Source of the DNA: Candidatus Aenigmatarchaeota archaeon
GTDB lineage: Archaea > Aenigmatarchaeota > Aenigmatarchaeia > PWEA01 > JAGHBM01
NCBI GenBank assembly: GCA_021160955.1
Contig: JAGHBM010000075.1
Span: 1 to 14,471 of the forward strand
Length of the DNA: 14,471 bases
Direction: 5' to 3'
Each line of letters starts with the position of its first letter. The first letter of the stretch is position 1. The notes beneath the pieces were generated by a model that searched no databases, was not told the origin of the DNA, and saw only the letters and a list, made by a program, of their open reading frames with translations. Below, piece after piece: positions 1 through 5,746 of this stretch. The translations under genes and the position numbers were made by a program.

Positions 1-1120
1 AAGATATAGATGACATCAAAAATGCGATTTGAAATTTCAAGGTCATTGGTAACAGCAGAATTATAATGAACAAGAACAATCTTCCAATACTCAGTCCAAT
101 TTCTCTAAGAGTCATGAACTCCAAGTTATTTTTCTTGTCGGTTTGTTCACATGCTATCAGAAACATTGGCATATCAATCATTATAAAAAAGAATCCTTTT
201 ACGAGTGAGAGTACCATCACTGATGTAGGGGATCTAAAAAATATTGCCAATGTCCAAATGAAGAGATTGGTCAAGCCACCTATTCTTAGTATTTTAACTT
301 TGTCATATTTATCTGAAAGCTTTCCTATGGTCAATGTGAACAGCATCGCTCCTATTGATCCGAGAGTGGCTGCTAGTCCAACGTTCATGACACCCTTAGA
401 TCCAAATACGATAAATACGTACAGTGGCCAGGCTCCATTGGATCCAAATAAAATCCCTTTAACGAGGAAATCTCTGAATAATATGTGATATTTTCTGTCG
501 AATAATTTTGAGAATTTATAGTCAAACGAAAAACTATAATCTTTGCTCATAAAGAACGGGACGTATGACAATATTAGAATTAAAGCAATCAGTAACATCA
601 ACACATTGAACCCAACGTATGTTATTATAGAGGCTCCTATTATGGGAGCTATTATACCTGCTATCATTGGTATGACACTGAGAATACTGAATTCTTTACC
701 CAGCTTTATCTTATGACTGTTTCTTGAAAAGTCGCTGTTGAGTGATATCCAGTATATTACATTTGCTATTCCATATATCAACCCAATGATTATGTAGTTC
801 ATACTCGGATATTTCAAATAAAACAATATCCAAAAATAGATCAGGTACAATGGAAATGACAACGCAATAGTATGTTTCACTCCCAGCTTAGAGCTAATTT
901 TTGAGCTTACCGGTGTAAATGCTAACATACCTGCATACAACGCTATTATGTAGATTATTGCTTGATTTAGCGAGTAACCCAATTTCATCAAGTGAATTGG
1001 AACGAATATTCCTATGAGTCCCAAAGAAAAACTTTGGAGAAGTCTATGTAAATATAACTCTTTCATTTCCTTATTCGATGCAACTATTTTATGGATGTTG
1101 AAAAAACTTAGGTGGTGCAT
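1..1120 (-). CDS. MFS-type transporter, N-terminal part (cut by window edge)
   Basis: Reading the minus strand from the ATG at 1120 gives an open frame of 373 codons with no stop before the window edge, so the C-terminus is missing. The protein is very hydrophobic with about ten visible membrane segments. A long basic loop near the middle (after FFMSKDYSF) separates two halves. The second half contains GKLSDKYDKVKILRIG, a good match to the MFS loop 2-3 signature (GxLaDrxGrkxxL). The first half has a degenerate equivalent around SSKISSKLGVKHT. This supports a major facilitator secondary transporter in the cytoplasmic membrane; the substrate cannot be told. GTGATC sits 2-8 nt upstream of the ATG as a plausible ribosome binding site, and a TATA-like TTTTATA lies at 1161-1167 on the minus strand. 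It is divergent from the tRNA gene. Confidence 0.85.
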   Translation of the reverse strand, partial: MHHLSFFNIHKIVASNKEMKELYLHRLLQSFSLGLIGIFVPIHLMKLGYSLNQAIIYIIALYAGMLAFTPVSSKISSKLGVKHTIALSFPLYLIYFWILFYLKYPSMNYIIIGLIYGIANVIYWISLNSDFSRNSHKIKLGKEFSILSVIPMIAGIIAPIIGASIITYVGFNVLMLLIALILILSYVPFFMSKDYSFSFDYKFSKLFDRKYHILFRDFLVKGILFGSNGAWPLYVFIVFGSKGVMNVGLAATLGSIGAMLFTLTIGKLSDKYDKVKILRIGGLTNLFIWTLAIFFRSPTSVMVLSLVKGFFFIMIDMPMFLIACEQTDKKNNLEFMTLREIGLSIGRLFLFIIILLLPMTLKFQIAFLMSSIS

Positions 1121-1160
1121 CTGATCACAAAAGCTTTAAAATAATACAAAATAAAATAAA

Positions 1161-1177
1161 TATAAAACCTTTTAAAG
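1161..1177. promoter_or_regulatory. divergent TATA boxes for tRNA-Leu and the MFS gene
   Basis: On the plus strand TTTTAAAG at 1170-1177 is centred about 28 bp upstream of the tRNA 5' end at 1202, the normal archaeal spacing. On the minus strand TTTTATA at 1161-1167 is about 43 bp from the MFS ATG. That would leave a short leader containing the GTGATC ribosome binding site. The assignment rests on spacing and composition only. Confidence 0.5.
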
Positions 1178-1223
1178 TTTGTTCGGTAAAATTAAACCCA
1201 TGCGGGGGTGCCCGAGTGGTCAA

Positions 1224-1240
1224 GACGACAAAGTGGCCAA
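1224..1240 (+). other. predicted 17-nt D-loop intron in tRNA-Leu (between nt 21 and 22)
   Basis: A relaxed bulge-helix-bulge can be drawn. The central helix is GGTC (1218-1221) with GGCC (1235-1238), containing one G-U pair. The 5' bulge AAG (1222-1224) is cut after the second base, and the 3' bulge AAA (1239-1241) is cut after the second base. A weak inner helix AC/GT closes a six-base loop. Joining 1223 to 1241 restores the D-arm CCCGAGTGGTCAAAGGGG. Because the two flanks are similar (AGTGGTCAA and AGTGGCCAA), removing 17 nt at shifted positions gives almost the same product. The exact boundaries therefore rest on the bulge-helix-bulge rule. Confidence 0.6.
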
Positions 1241-1283
1241 AGGGGCAGGGTTGAGGGCCCTGTGCGCGTAGGCGCTTCGCGAG

Positions 1284-1351
1284 AAAGCCTTTCTCTTTTA
1301 GAAAAAGAGAAATCCTTTAGGGAAAGAGAAAACTACGGTTGGCTTCGCGAT
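1284..1351 (+). other. predicted 68-nt intron in tRNA-Leu (between nt 53 and 54)
   Basis: Central helix CGCG (1278-1281) pairs with CGCG (1346-1349). The 5' bulge AG^A spans 1282-1284 and the 3' bulge AT^T spans 1350-1352. The inner helix is AAGCC (1285-1289) with GGCTT (1341-1345). Within the intron a perfect 10-bp hairpin TTTCTCTTTT/AAAAGAGAAA (1290-1299 and 1303-1312) has a 3-nt loop. Cutting at these bulges joins G53 to T54 and rebuilds the T-stem with the conserved G53-C61 pair and the loop TTCGAAT. The splice sites predicted from the tRNA fold and from the bulge rule agree exactly. The outer helix is absent, so this is a relaxed form. Confidence 0.8.
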
Positions 1352-1389
1352 TTCGAATCTCGTCCCCCGCACCATCATTCTTTTAAAAT

Positions 1390-1563
1390 TTAAAGATTGT
1401 AAGAAGAAGTATATCCTCTGTTTCCACCATACTCCAGAAGACTCTTCGGATTTGTCATTTCATATCCACAGTTCTTGTTCGTGCAGACATAATATATCTT
1501 GTCACCATATTCAAACATTCTCATAGGACTACCACATTTTGGACATTTCCTATACGATTCCAT
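1390..1563 (-). CDS. small zinc-ribbon protein (57 aa)
   Basis: The minus-strand ATG at 1563 is preceded by GGTGA, a good archaeal ribosome binding site, and opens a 57-codon frame ending in TAA. The protein begins MESYRKCPKCGSPM and contains a second cysteine pair in VCTNKNCGYE. The CPxC (C7, C10) plus CxxxxC (C27, C32) arrangement is a four-cysteine zinc ribbon. The C-terminal 20 residues are polar with tyrosines. The family resembles small archaeal zinc-ribbon proteins of unknown or transcription-related role. No function is assigned. It follows the 77-aa ORF by 17 nt and is probably the last gene of the L15e-Rpp30-Pop5 transcript. It converges on the tRNA gene, with 15 nt between them. 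Confidence 0.75.
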   Translation of the reverse strand: MESYRKCPKCGSPMRMFEYGDKIYYVCTNKNCGYEMTNPKSLLEYGGNRGYTSSYNL

Positions 1564-1580
1564 AATTCTTCACCATTTTT

Positions 1581-1814
1581 TCATTTTTTTATGTAACACA
1601 CGTATCTATCATTATGAATTTTTAGGTCCATTAGTGATGGATAATAAGACTTTCCCTTGTAATAACCGAATGGAGAATTGTATGAATTTTTCTTTTCTAA
1701 ACCAAGTATTCTGAGCATCCATGAGCCAATTCTTAATGTAGCGTTCAAATATTTTTCATAGTACGGGTAGTCTGGCATATGAAATAATCCCTTACCGTCT
1801 TTATAGACATACAT
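1581..1814 (-). CDS. hypothetical protein, 77 aa
   Basis: The ATG at 1814 is chosen because GGAGGTGA lies six bases upstream. A longer TTG-started frame to 1829 would place that site inside the gene. The product is a small aromatic-rich protein with many tyrosines (KDGKGLFHMPDYPYYEKY near the N-terminus, GYYKGKSYYPS later) and no recognised motif or membrane segment. It sits 45 nt after pop5 and 17 nt before the zinc-ribbon gene, so it is probably co-transcribed with them. A strong ribosome binding site and tight spacing support it being a real gene. Function unknown. Confidence 0.65.
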   Translation of the reverse strand: MYVYKDGKGLFHMPDYPYYEKYLNATLRIGSWMLRILGLEKKNSYNSPFGYYKGKSYYPSLMDLKIHNDRYVCYIKK

Positions 1815-1859
1815 AAGGTTCACCTCCAATGAAAAAGAGTGTTCAGAAAAGTATTTATT

Positions 1860-2285
1860 TTATAATTTATTTTGTTGAGGAGTATTTTCTTGCCGTTCCT
1901 CATAGGATTCAGGCCCAAAATCTTCCAACGTCCTTTCTCCAAAGAATTTTCTCTTAACTACTTTCATCGTGCCACTCACTCCAAGTGTATTTATTATGAC
2001 TCGACTGTCACCTATCCTGTCTATCAATGCCAACGCTGATCTGACATATTCTACTGTATCGTGTCTGCATCTTATCACTCCTCTTTGACTGTTTTCGTTC
2101 CACATGTCTTTGACGAACCATATATTGGTATTTGCAGTTCCTATCTCTCCACACAAGTTAAGCAACGAATGCCAGAAGGCATTGAGTATTTCTTCAAACT
2201 CCAATTTGCTTTCACTTATGACTTCAAATGCCAAATATCTTTTCTTTTCTCTTAGAGTTGGAGACAATATTTTGGGTTTAGACAT
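1860..2285 (-). CDS. rnp2: RNase P protein component 2 (Pop5/Rnp2)
   Basis: The 141-aa product has the Pop5 hallmark near its start: SPTLREKKRYLAFEVIS, followed by the family's helix-strand pattern and the core segment GVIRCRHDTVEYVRSAL. In archaea Pop5 pairs with Rpp30 and supports the catalytic core of RNase P RNA, which removes the 5' leader of pre-tRNAs. The last 20 residues (SYEERQENTPQQNKL) are a polar tail past the conserved fold. The ATG at 2285 lies 10 nt after the rpp30 stop, so the two partner subunits are adjacent and probably made together. Length is typical for the family. Confidence 0.93.
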   Translation of the reverse strand: MSKPKILSPTLREKKRYLAFEVISESKLEFEEILNAFWHSLLNLCGEIGTANTNIWFVKDMWNENSQRGVIRCRHDTVEYVRSALALIDRIGDSRVIINTLGVSGTMKVVKRKFFGERTLEDFGPESYEERQENTPQQNKL

Positions 2286-2295
2286 GCAGACACCT

Positions 2296-2970
2296 TTAAA
2301 AGTTTTTCAATTTTCTTCTGTTACTCTCTACCATGAGTTCTGGAATAGTTGATACTGCATCAATTGATTCTTTCAAATCCATTCCAAGGATTTGTCCTAT
2401 TGAAGAAAGCTCTCTCGGGTCTCTCATTTCCCAAGGAGATTTTGCATCGGATGATATTACCATCATCGTGTTATGTTTTTTACATATCGATATGTTCTTC
2501 ATCATATGATTGAATACATGAGATCTGATCTTTCTATAAGTCTCGAGTATCTCGTTAAAGTTTATCTCTATTGCCACGTTTCTCTCTTTTGCTGATCTTG
2601 CTATTATCTCATCGAGTCCAGAATCCTTTCTCTTGTACTCCGGATGGGAAATTATATCAACTCTTTCGTCTTCTGCAGCAATCCTATTTATGTTGTATTC
2701 ACCACCGTAAACTATTATAACTTCAGCCATTTTCCTAAACTTTGATACCTTTCTTTTCAAATCTCTCGTTCCACTGGCAATTATTTCCACGGATGTGATG
2801 AGATCGATGTTAGTGTTAACTTTTTTAATGGTTTCTTTTAGCTTTTTGAGCTCTTCAAGTGTAGTGACGGTTAATCCTATTCCATAGAAACCCAATCTCT
2901 GGGCCATTTCTACTATTTCATCTATTTTATCAGGGTCATTTACGTGTACGTGCAGATCATAAAATTTCAT
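2296..2970 (-). CDS. rnp3: RNase P protein component 3 (Rpp30/Rnp3)
   Basis: The 224-aa protein starts MKFYDLHVHVND, the PHP-like TIM-barrel opening of Rpp30, with D5, H7 and H9 where metal ligands sit in true PHP enzymes. Later landmarks are the VYGGEYNINRIAAED region, VDIISHPEY and AIEINFNEIL, and MVISSDAKSPWEMRDPRE near the end. These are the conserved barrel strands of archaeal Rpp30. Rpp30 forms a heterotetramer with Pop5 on RNase P RNA. The ATG at 2970 has only a weak upstream GTGG. A TATA-like TTTATAAG on the minus strand at about 3032-3039 may give this gene its own promoter in the 88-nt gap after the L15e gene. Confidence 0.94.
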   Translation of the reverse strand: MKFYDLHVHVNDPDKIDEIVEMAQRLGFYGIGLTVTTLEELKKLKETIKKVNTNIDLITSVEIIASGTRDLKRKVSKFRKMAEVIIVYGGEYNINRIAAEDERVDIISHPEYKRKDSGLDEIIARSAKERNVAIEINFNEILETYRKIRSHVFNHMMKNISICKKHNTMMVISSDAKSPWEMRDPRELSSIGQILGMDLKESIDAVSTIPELMVESNRRKLKNF

Positions 2971-3058
2971 TTAACCACACAAATTATCTAAATCGGAATG
3001 ATTAATAAAATCTAATAATTCGACGATTGACTTATAAATTCTAAAGATATTTGTTGTT

Positions 3059-3607
3059 TTATCGTTTTTTTCTGACTTTTTCGTATCCTTTACCCTTTCC
3101 TCTCAGCCCACGGGATTTTTGTCCAGCTGATGTTCTTCCCCTAAATACACGTCCTTTATCGTGTGTTATCCAATTGATTTTGGGGTCGCTTATTATAGCA
3201 GGATGGTGTGGATCTACCATTATAACTTCGTACCAGATGTGTTGTCCGTCTTCTGCAACATAATATGAGTTTAGAACTTCTAGGTTCCTGAATTTCCTCG
3301 CTGCTTTTTCTTCGGCTATCCATCTAAGACTTTTGTCTGGTGTGAACTTCGTTATTGCCAACTTTCTCGCAGTTCTTCCGCCTGAAGGTTTTGGTCTTTT
3401 TCTTCCACCTTTTTTAACCCTGACCCTAACAAGTACGTATCCTTGCTTCGCTTTATAGCCGAGTCTTCTTGCTCTGTCCAGCCTCGTTGGTCTTTCGATT
3501 CTTTGAATCGCATTCTCTCTTCTCCATTTTATCAATCTCTCTTTCCAGAGATCTCGAGATTCTTCCCTCTTCTTCCAAATTTTGTTCAACCATTTATAAA
3601 GTCCCAT
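3059..3607 (-). CDS. rpl15e: 50S ribosomal protein L15e
   Basis: The 182-aa, strongly basic protein matches L15e across its length. It opens with MGLYKWLNKIWKKREESRD. The middle carries RRLGYKAKQGYVLVRVRV and KGGRKRPKPSGGR, followed by RNLEVLNSYYVAEDGQHIW and VDPHHPAI. The end is GLTSAGQ-type, here RGRTSAGQKSRGLRGKGKG. L15e is an archaeal/eukaryal large-subunit protein. The start at 3607 is fixed by GAGGTGAT four bases upstream, a near-perfect Shine-Dalgarno site. It is the first gene of a minus-strand cluster with rpp30 and pop5, an order known from archaeal translation/RNA-processing superoperons. Here the usual proteasome and exosome genes do not follow. Confidence 0.96.
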   Translation of the reverse strand: MGLYKWLNKIWKKREESRDLWKERLIKWRRENAIQRIERPTRLDRARRLGYKAKQGYVLVRVRVKKGGRKRPKPSGGRTARKLAITKFTPDKSLRWIAEEKAARKFRNLEVLNSYYVAEDGQHIWYEVIMVDPHHPAIISDPKINWITHDKGRVFRGRTSAGQKSRGLRGKGKGYEKVRKKR

Positions 3608-3673
3608 TCAATCACCTCTAAACCTTCGCCAATCAATGGCACATCGTGGGTATTACAAAAATTACAGGAAAGA

Positions 3674-3685
3674 TTTATATATAAA
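3674..3685. promoter_or_regulatory. palindromic TATA box between L15e and the small membrane protein gene
   Basis: TTTATATATAAA is its own reverse complement and is the only strong TATA element in the 122-bp divergent gap. On the plus strand a purine-rich GGAAAG lies just upstream, like a BRE. The predicted start near 3705 would give a leader carrying GGAGG before ATG 3730. On the minus strand a start near 3653 would give a leader of about 45 nt for the L15e gene. Whether it works in both directions is inference. Confidence 0.55.
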
Positions 3686-3729
3686 GCTATTTAAATTTTC
3701 TATAGTCAAATTTTCGAGGAGGTTAAAAT

Positions 3730-4053
3730 ATGCATGCAGCAGTGAAGTTGATCATAGGAATAATACTGGTACTTTTGGGAATTTGGCTTTTGATACCAGC
3801 GACACCAACGTTCGGTTTGACTGCAGTTAAGCCAGCAACGCAATCATGGAAATTCTTCGACTGGTGGAGCGACTTTGTGACAGTCGTTAAGGGAGTCATA
3901 CCACCAATGATAATAATATTCGGTGCACTGATAGTTTGGATAGAGAGTGAGGAACTGAAGACACCAGAAATACCAGAGATAGAGGAACCAGAAGAGCCCA
4001 AGAAAGTTACCAAGAAGAAAGCGACCAAAAAGAAGCCAAAGAAAAGGAAGTAA
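3730..4053 (+). CDS. small two-helix membrane protein with lysine-rich tail (107 aa)
   Basis: The ATG is preceded by GAGGAGGTT, one of the strongest ribosome binding sites here, and by a strong TATA box, suggesting high expression. Residues about 4-24 (LIIGIILVLLGIWLLIPA) form one membrane helix. A tryptophan-rich loop (WKFFDWWSDF) precedes a second helix at about 52-71 (VIPPMIIIFGALIVW). The last 35 residues switch from acidic proline repeats (TPEIPEIEEPEEP) to a tail of mostly lysine, ending KKKPKKRK. The topology suggests both ends on the same side of the membrane, with the basic tail free to bind nucleic acid or acidic lipid. That role is speculation. No family is recognised. Confidence 0.75.
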   Translation: MHAAVKLIIGIILVLLGIWLLIPATPTFGLTAVKPATQSWKFFDWWSDFVTVVKGVIPPMIIIFGALIVWIESEELKTPEIPEIEEPEEPKKVTKKKATKKKPKKRK

Positions 4054-4058
4054 ATTCC

Positions 4059-4110
4059 CTTCTTTTTAATTTTTAATCAACCTTCTTTTTAGTTTTTTAT
4101 TTATTTTTGT
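4059..4110 (+). terminator. poly-T termination tract
   Basis: Several runs of five or more T follow the stop of the 107-aa gene (cttcttttt, aattttt, tagtttttta), without a strong hairpin. Successive T-runs are the usual archaeal intrinsic terminator. Confidence 0.55.
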
Positions 4111-4179
4111 AAAAAACTTAGCTTTAATATGAGAATAGCTTTAAATCTTTCACGAGCTAAATATGAATAGGTGTTATGT

Positions 4180-4326
4180 ATGAAAAGTTATTCATTAGAA
4201 AAATCAAGTGATAAGGATCTAACTCTTGAAGACTTAATAAGAAATCCAATTTACAGGAAATTTTCAAAAATCGCTTATGAAGTTGGAGGTAAACTGAGCA
4301 GTCAAAATGTGAGAATGGATTTTTAG
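4180..4326 (+). CDS. small hypothetical protein, first copy of a tandem pair (48 aa)
   Basis: ATG 4180 has AGGTG at 4169-4173 as a ribosome binding site and a TATA-like TTTAAA at 4140-4145. The frame encodes 48 residues with the core LTLEDLIRNPIYRKFSKIA and VGGKL, ending at TAG 4324. The same core recurs 182 bp downstream in another frame (LTLEDMIKDTTYVEMIKMVD, LGGRL). This indicates a tandem duplication and argues that the peptide is or was coding. It is polar and helical in pattern, with no signal peptide. The family is not recognised. The final codons lie in a T5 run (see findings). Confidence 0.5.
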   Translation: MKSYSLEKSSDKDLTLEDLIRNPIYRKFSKIAYEVGGKLSSQNVRMDF

Positions 4327-4364
4327 GCGTTACATATGAAAATTCTAAAATACCTTCAATTATT

Positions 4365-4508
4365 TTGAAAATTATTTTGCTGGAAAATCGGACGGAAGAA
4401 TTAACCCTTGAAGATATGATAAAAGATACGACTTACGTTGAAATGATTAAGATGGTAGATAAATTGGGCGGAAGGTTAATTAACGGAGAAAGAATAATTA
4501 CAGTATAA
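4365..4508 (+). CDS. small hypothetical protein, second copy of the tandem pair (47 aa, TTG start)
   Basis: A frame opening at TTG 4365 aligns with ATG 4180 of the first copy at the DNA level (TTGAAAATTATT versus ATGAAAAGTTATT). It encodes 47 residues with the same core, LTLEDMI, TYVEMIKMVDKLGGRL, ending at TAA 4506. There is no visible ribosome binding site, so expression as a separate protein is doubtful. The frame is open further upstream to 4293, overlapping the end of copy one. It may be a degenerating copy, a TTG-started gene, or the downstream part of a 109-aa two-repeat protein reached by a frame change. Confidence 0.4.
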   Translation: MKIILLENRTEELTLEDMIKDTTYVEMIKMVDKLGGRLINGERIITV

Positions 4509-4519
4509 TTCTAACATAA

Positions 4520-4529
4520 TTTATTTTTA
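4520..4529 (+). promoter_or_regulatory. TATA box of the nre gene, leaderless start
   Basis: TTTATTTTTA is centred about 27 bp upstream of ATG 4551 and there is no ribosome binding site between them, the pattern of a leaderless archaeal mRNA. This supports ATG 4551 over the TTG at 4545. Confidence 0.5.
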
Positions 4530-4550
4530 GTTCTTAACATAAGATTGTAC

Positions 4551-5741
4551 ATGGTCTCTCCGGCTCAATTGTGTTTGTATTGTAAAGGTTCCAGAAATCT
4601 CTGTGGATTAGGATACTGCCCACTTTTGAAGGGCATCGAGAAAGCAAAGGTTTTTGATAAGGATGAGTTCTTCGGACCGAGTTCTTCAGTGTTTATTGGA
4701 AGAGTTGGTTACCCAAACGTTTTTGTTGGTCCTTTGGGGTGGGCACACGACGATGATATTACCAGTCCAAAGAATTGGTTTGGGATGGAATACGAAAAGA
4801 TAATAGAAATGAGGTCATTTGTGTTGAGATCGAAGTACAAGGTAAATATCCGTTCTAAAGACAGATTCGTGGAAGAAAATCAGCTAATCGCAATGTCAAA
4901 AAAGCCTGTGGACGTTGAGTTAAAATTCAAAGGAAAACCTGTGCGCAGAATGAATTTTTCAACAATAGTTCAGCCAATGGGACCATCTGCTGTGTTGAAG
5001 GAGATGAAGACTGTTGAGAACGTTAGTGTCAAGAGAGCTGTTGAAAGAATAGTTAATGATGATATAAAATCCAATGAGGCAATAAATTTGCTTTATCAAA
5101 AGAGGATAGACTTGTACAAGATAACTGAAATATTTTCCTCTGGGATCGTGGGAAAGGATAAGAAAATGGTTCCAACAAGATGGAGTATAACTGCCGTTGA
5201 CGATATAATTACTAAAAATTTACTCAACGAGATTAGAAAATTTAAACCTATAGATGAGTTTAGAGTCTACGAGATGGAATTTTTGAACAATCATTTTGAA
5301 ATTCTTTTGATCCCCGGATTCTGGGAGTTTGAAAACTTTGAGGCTTGGGCGCCTGGATCATTCTGGTCTCAAAATCTCAAAAAGACTCAAATCATAGAGG
5401 AGTATGAACCCTTTGAAGGAAGGAAAAAATATGCAGAAAAGGAGGCAGGGGGGTATTATGCTGCAAGATTCGGGATTGTGGAGGCTTTATACAAGATGAG
5501 AAGGCAGGCGAGGGTTGTTTCTTTCAGAGAAGTCTACGAAGGTTATATGGTTCCGCTTGGGGTGTGGGTTGTTAGGGAGACCGTGAGAAATGCCATGAAG
5601 AGAAACTACGAAAGTTTTTCCACACTTAAAGATGCACTTGATCACATAAGATCTAAGCTAAGAATACCGTTGGAAAAATACATAGAAAAAAGCAAGATAT
5701 TACAACAGAGAAGGTTGTCAGATTTTTTAAGGAGCATCTGA
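4551..5741 (+). CDS. nreA: Nre family DNA repair protein (NreA-like)
   Basis: The 396-aa product has the Nre architecture. An N-terminal zinc-finger is formed by C8, C11, C18 and C23 (CLYCKGSRNLCGLGYCP). The conserved segment SSSVFIGRVGYPNVFVGPL follows, then the long Nre body with SITAVDD, FEILLIPGFWEFENFEAWAPGS and the C-terminal EAGGYYAARFGIVEAL and VSFREVYEGYMVPLGVWVVRE. The extreme C-terminus reads QRRLSDFL, a PCNA-interacting (PIP) box. Archaeal NreA proteins are known to bind PCNA through such a motif and to help resist DNA damage. The start is placed at ATG 4551, 27 bp after a TATA box. A TTG six bases earlier is less likely. It converges on the GTPase gene, with 5 bp between the stops. 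Confidence 0.92.
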   Translation: MVSPAQLCLYCKGSRNLCGLGYCPLLKGIEKAKVFDKDEFFGPSSSVFIGRVGYPNVFVGPLGWAHDDDITSPKNWFGMEYEKIIEMRSFVLRSKYKVNIRSKDRFVEENQLIAMSKKPVDVELKFKGKPVRRMNFSTIVQPMGPSAVLKEMKTVENVSVKRAVERIVNDDIKSNEAINLLYQKRIDLYKITEIFSSGIVGKDKKMVPTRWSITAVDDIITKNLLNEIRKFKPIDEFRVYEMEFLNNHFEILLIPGFWEFENFEAWAPGSFWSQNLKKTQIIEEYEPFEGRKKYAEKEAGGYYAARFGIVEALYKMRRQARVVSFREVYEGYMVPLGVWVVRETVRNAMKRNYESFSTLKDALDHIRSKLRIPLEKYIEKSKILQQRRLSDFLRSI

Positions 5742-5746
5742 ACTTT

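Larger units (their letters stand above)
1202..1374 (+). tRNA. tRNA-Leu(GAG) with two predicted introns and encoded CCA
   Basis: The acceptor stem is GCGGGGG (1202-1208) paired with CCCCCGC (1364-1370), followed by discriminator A1371 and an encoded CCA (1372-1374). The anticodon stem is CAGGG/CCCTG (1246-1250 and 1258-1262), with a seven-base loop TTGAGGG giving anticodon GAG at 1253-1255. The long variable arm has a GCGC/GCGC stem (1264-1267 and 1272-1275), as expected for a class II tRNA-Leu. The T-loop TTCGAAT (1352-1358) and 3' T-strand CTCGT pair with GCGAG (1279-1283) only if 1284-1351 is removed. The D-loop is 17 nt too long unless 1224-1240 is removed. After both removals the tRNA is 85 nt without CCA, a normal tRNA-Leu length, and D-stem CCC/GGG forms. 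The isotype follows from the anticodon and class II fold. Confidence 0.92.

Noticed and set aside
66..488. 140-aa plus-strand frame
   Set aside because: It is antisense to the MFS transporter, whose minus-strand frame shows clear membrane segments and a family motif.
1282..1352. Reading the extra bases as a giant variable arm or a broken tRNA pseudogene
   Set aside because: The variable arm is already complete at 1263-1278, and excision at a proper bulge-helix-bulge restores a perfect T-arm, so a functional intron explains more.
1208..1393. 61-aa plus-strand frame over the tRNA
   Set aside because: It covers the tRNA-Leu gene; the pairing explains every base and no promoter or protein family supports coding.
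3622..3634. Small inverted repeat GCCA-ATCAA-TGGC in the L15e leader
   Set aside because: Only 4 bp of stem in a leader; too short to claim an autoregulatory site.
3636..3830. 64-aa plus-strand frame across the L15e/membrane-protein promoter
   Set aside because: It runs through a strong TATA box and ribosome binding site and overlaps the 107-aa gene in another frame.
4119..4144. 9-bp direct repeat TAGCTTTAA spaced 17 bp before the mini-ORFs
   Set aside because: AT-rich and short; the second copy is simply the likely TATA box, and chance is a sufficient explanation.
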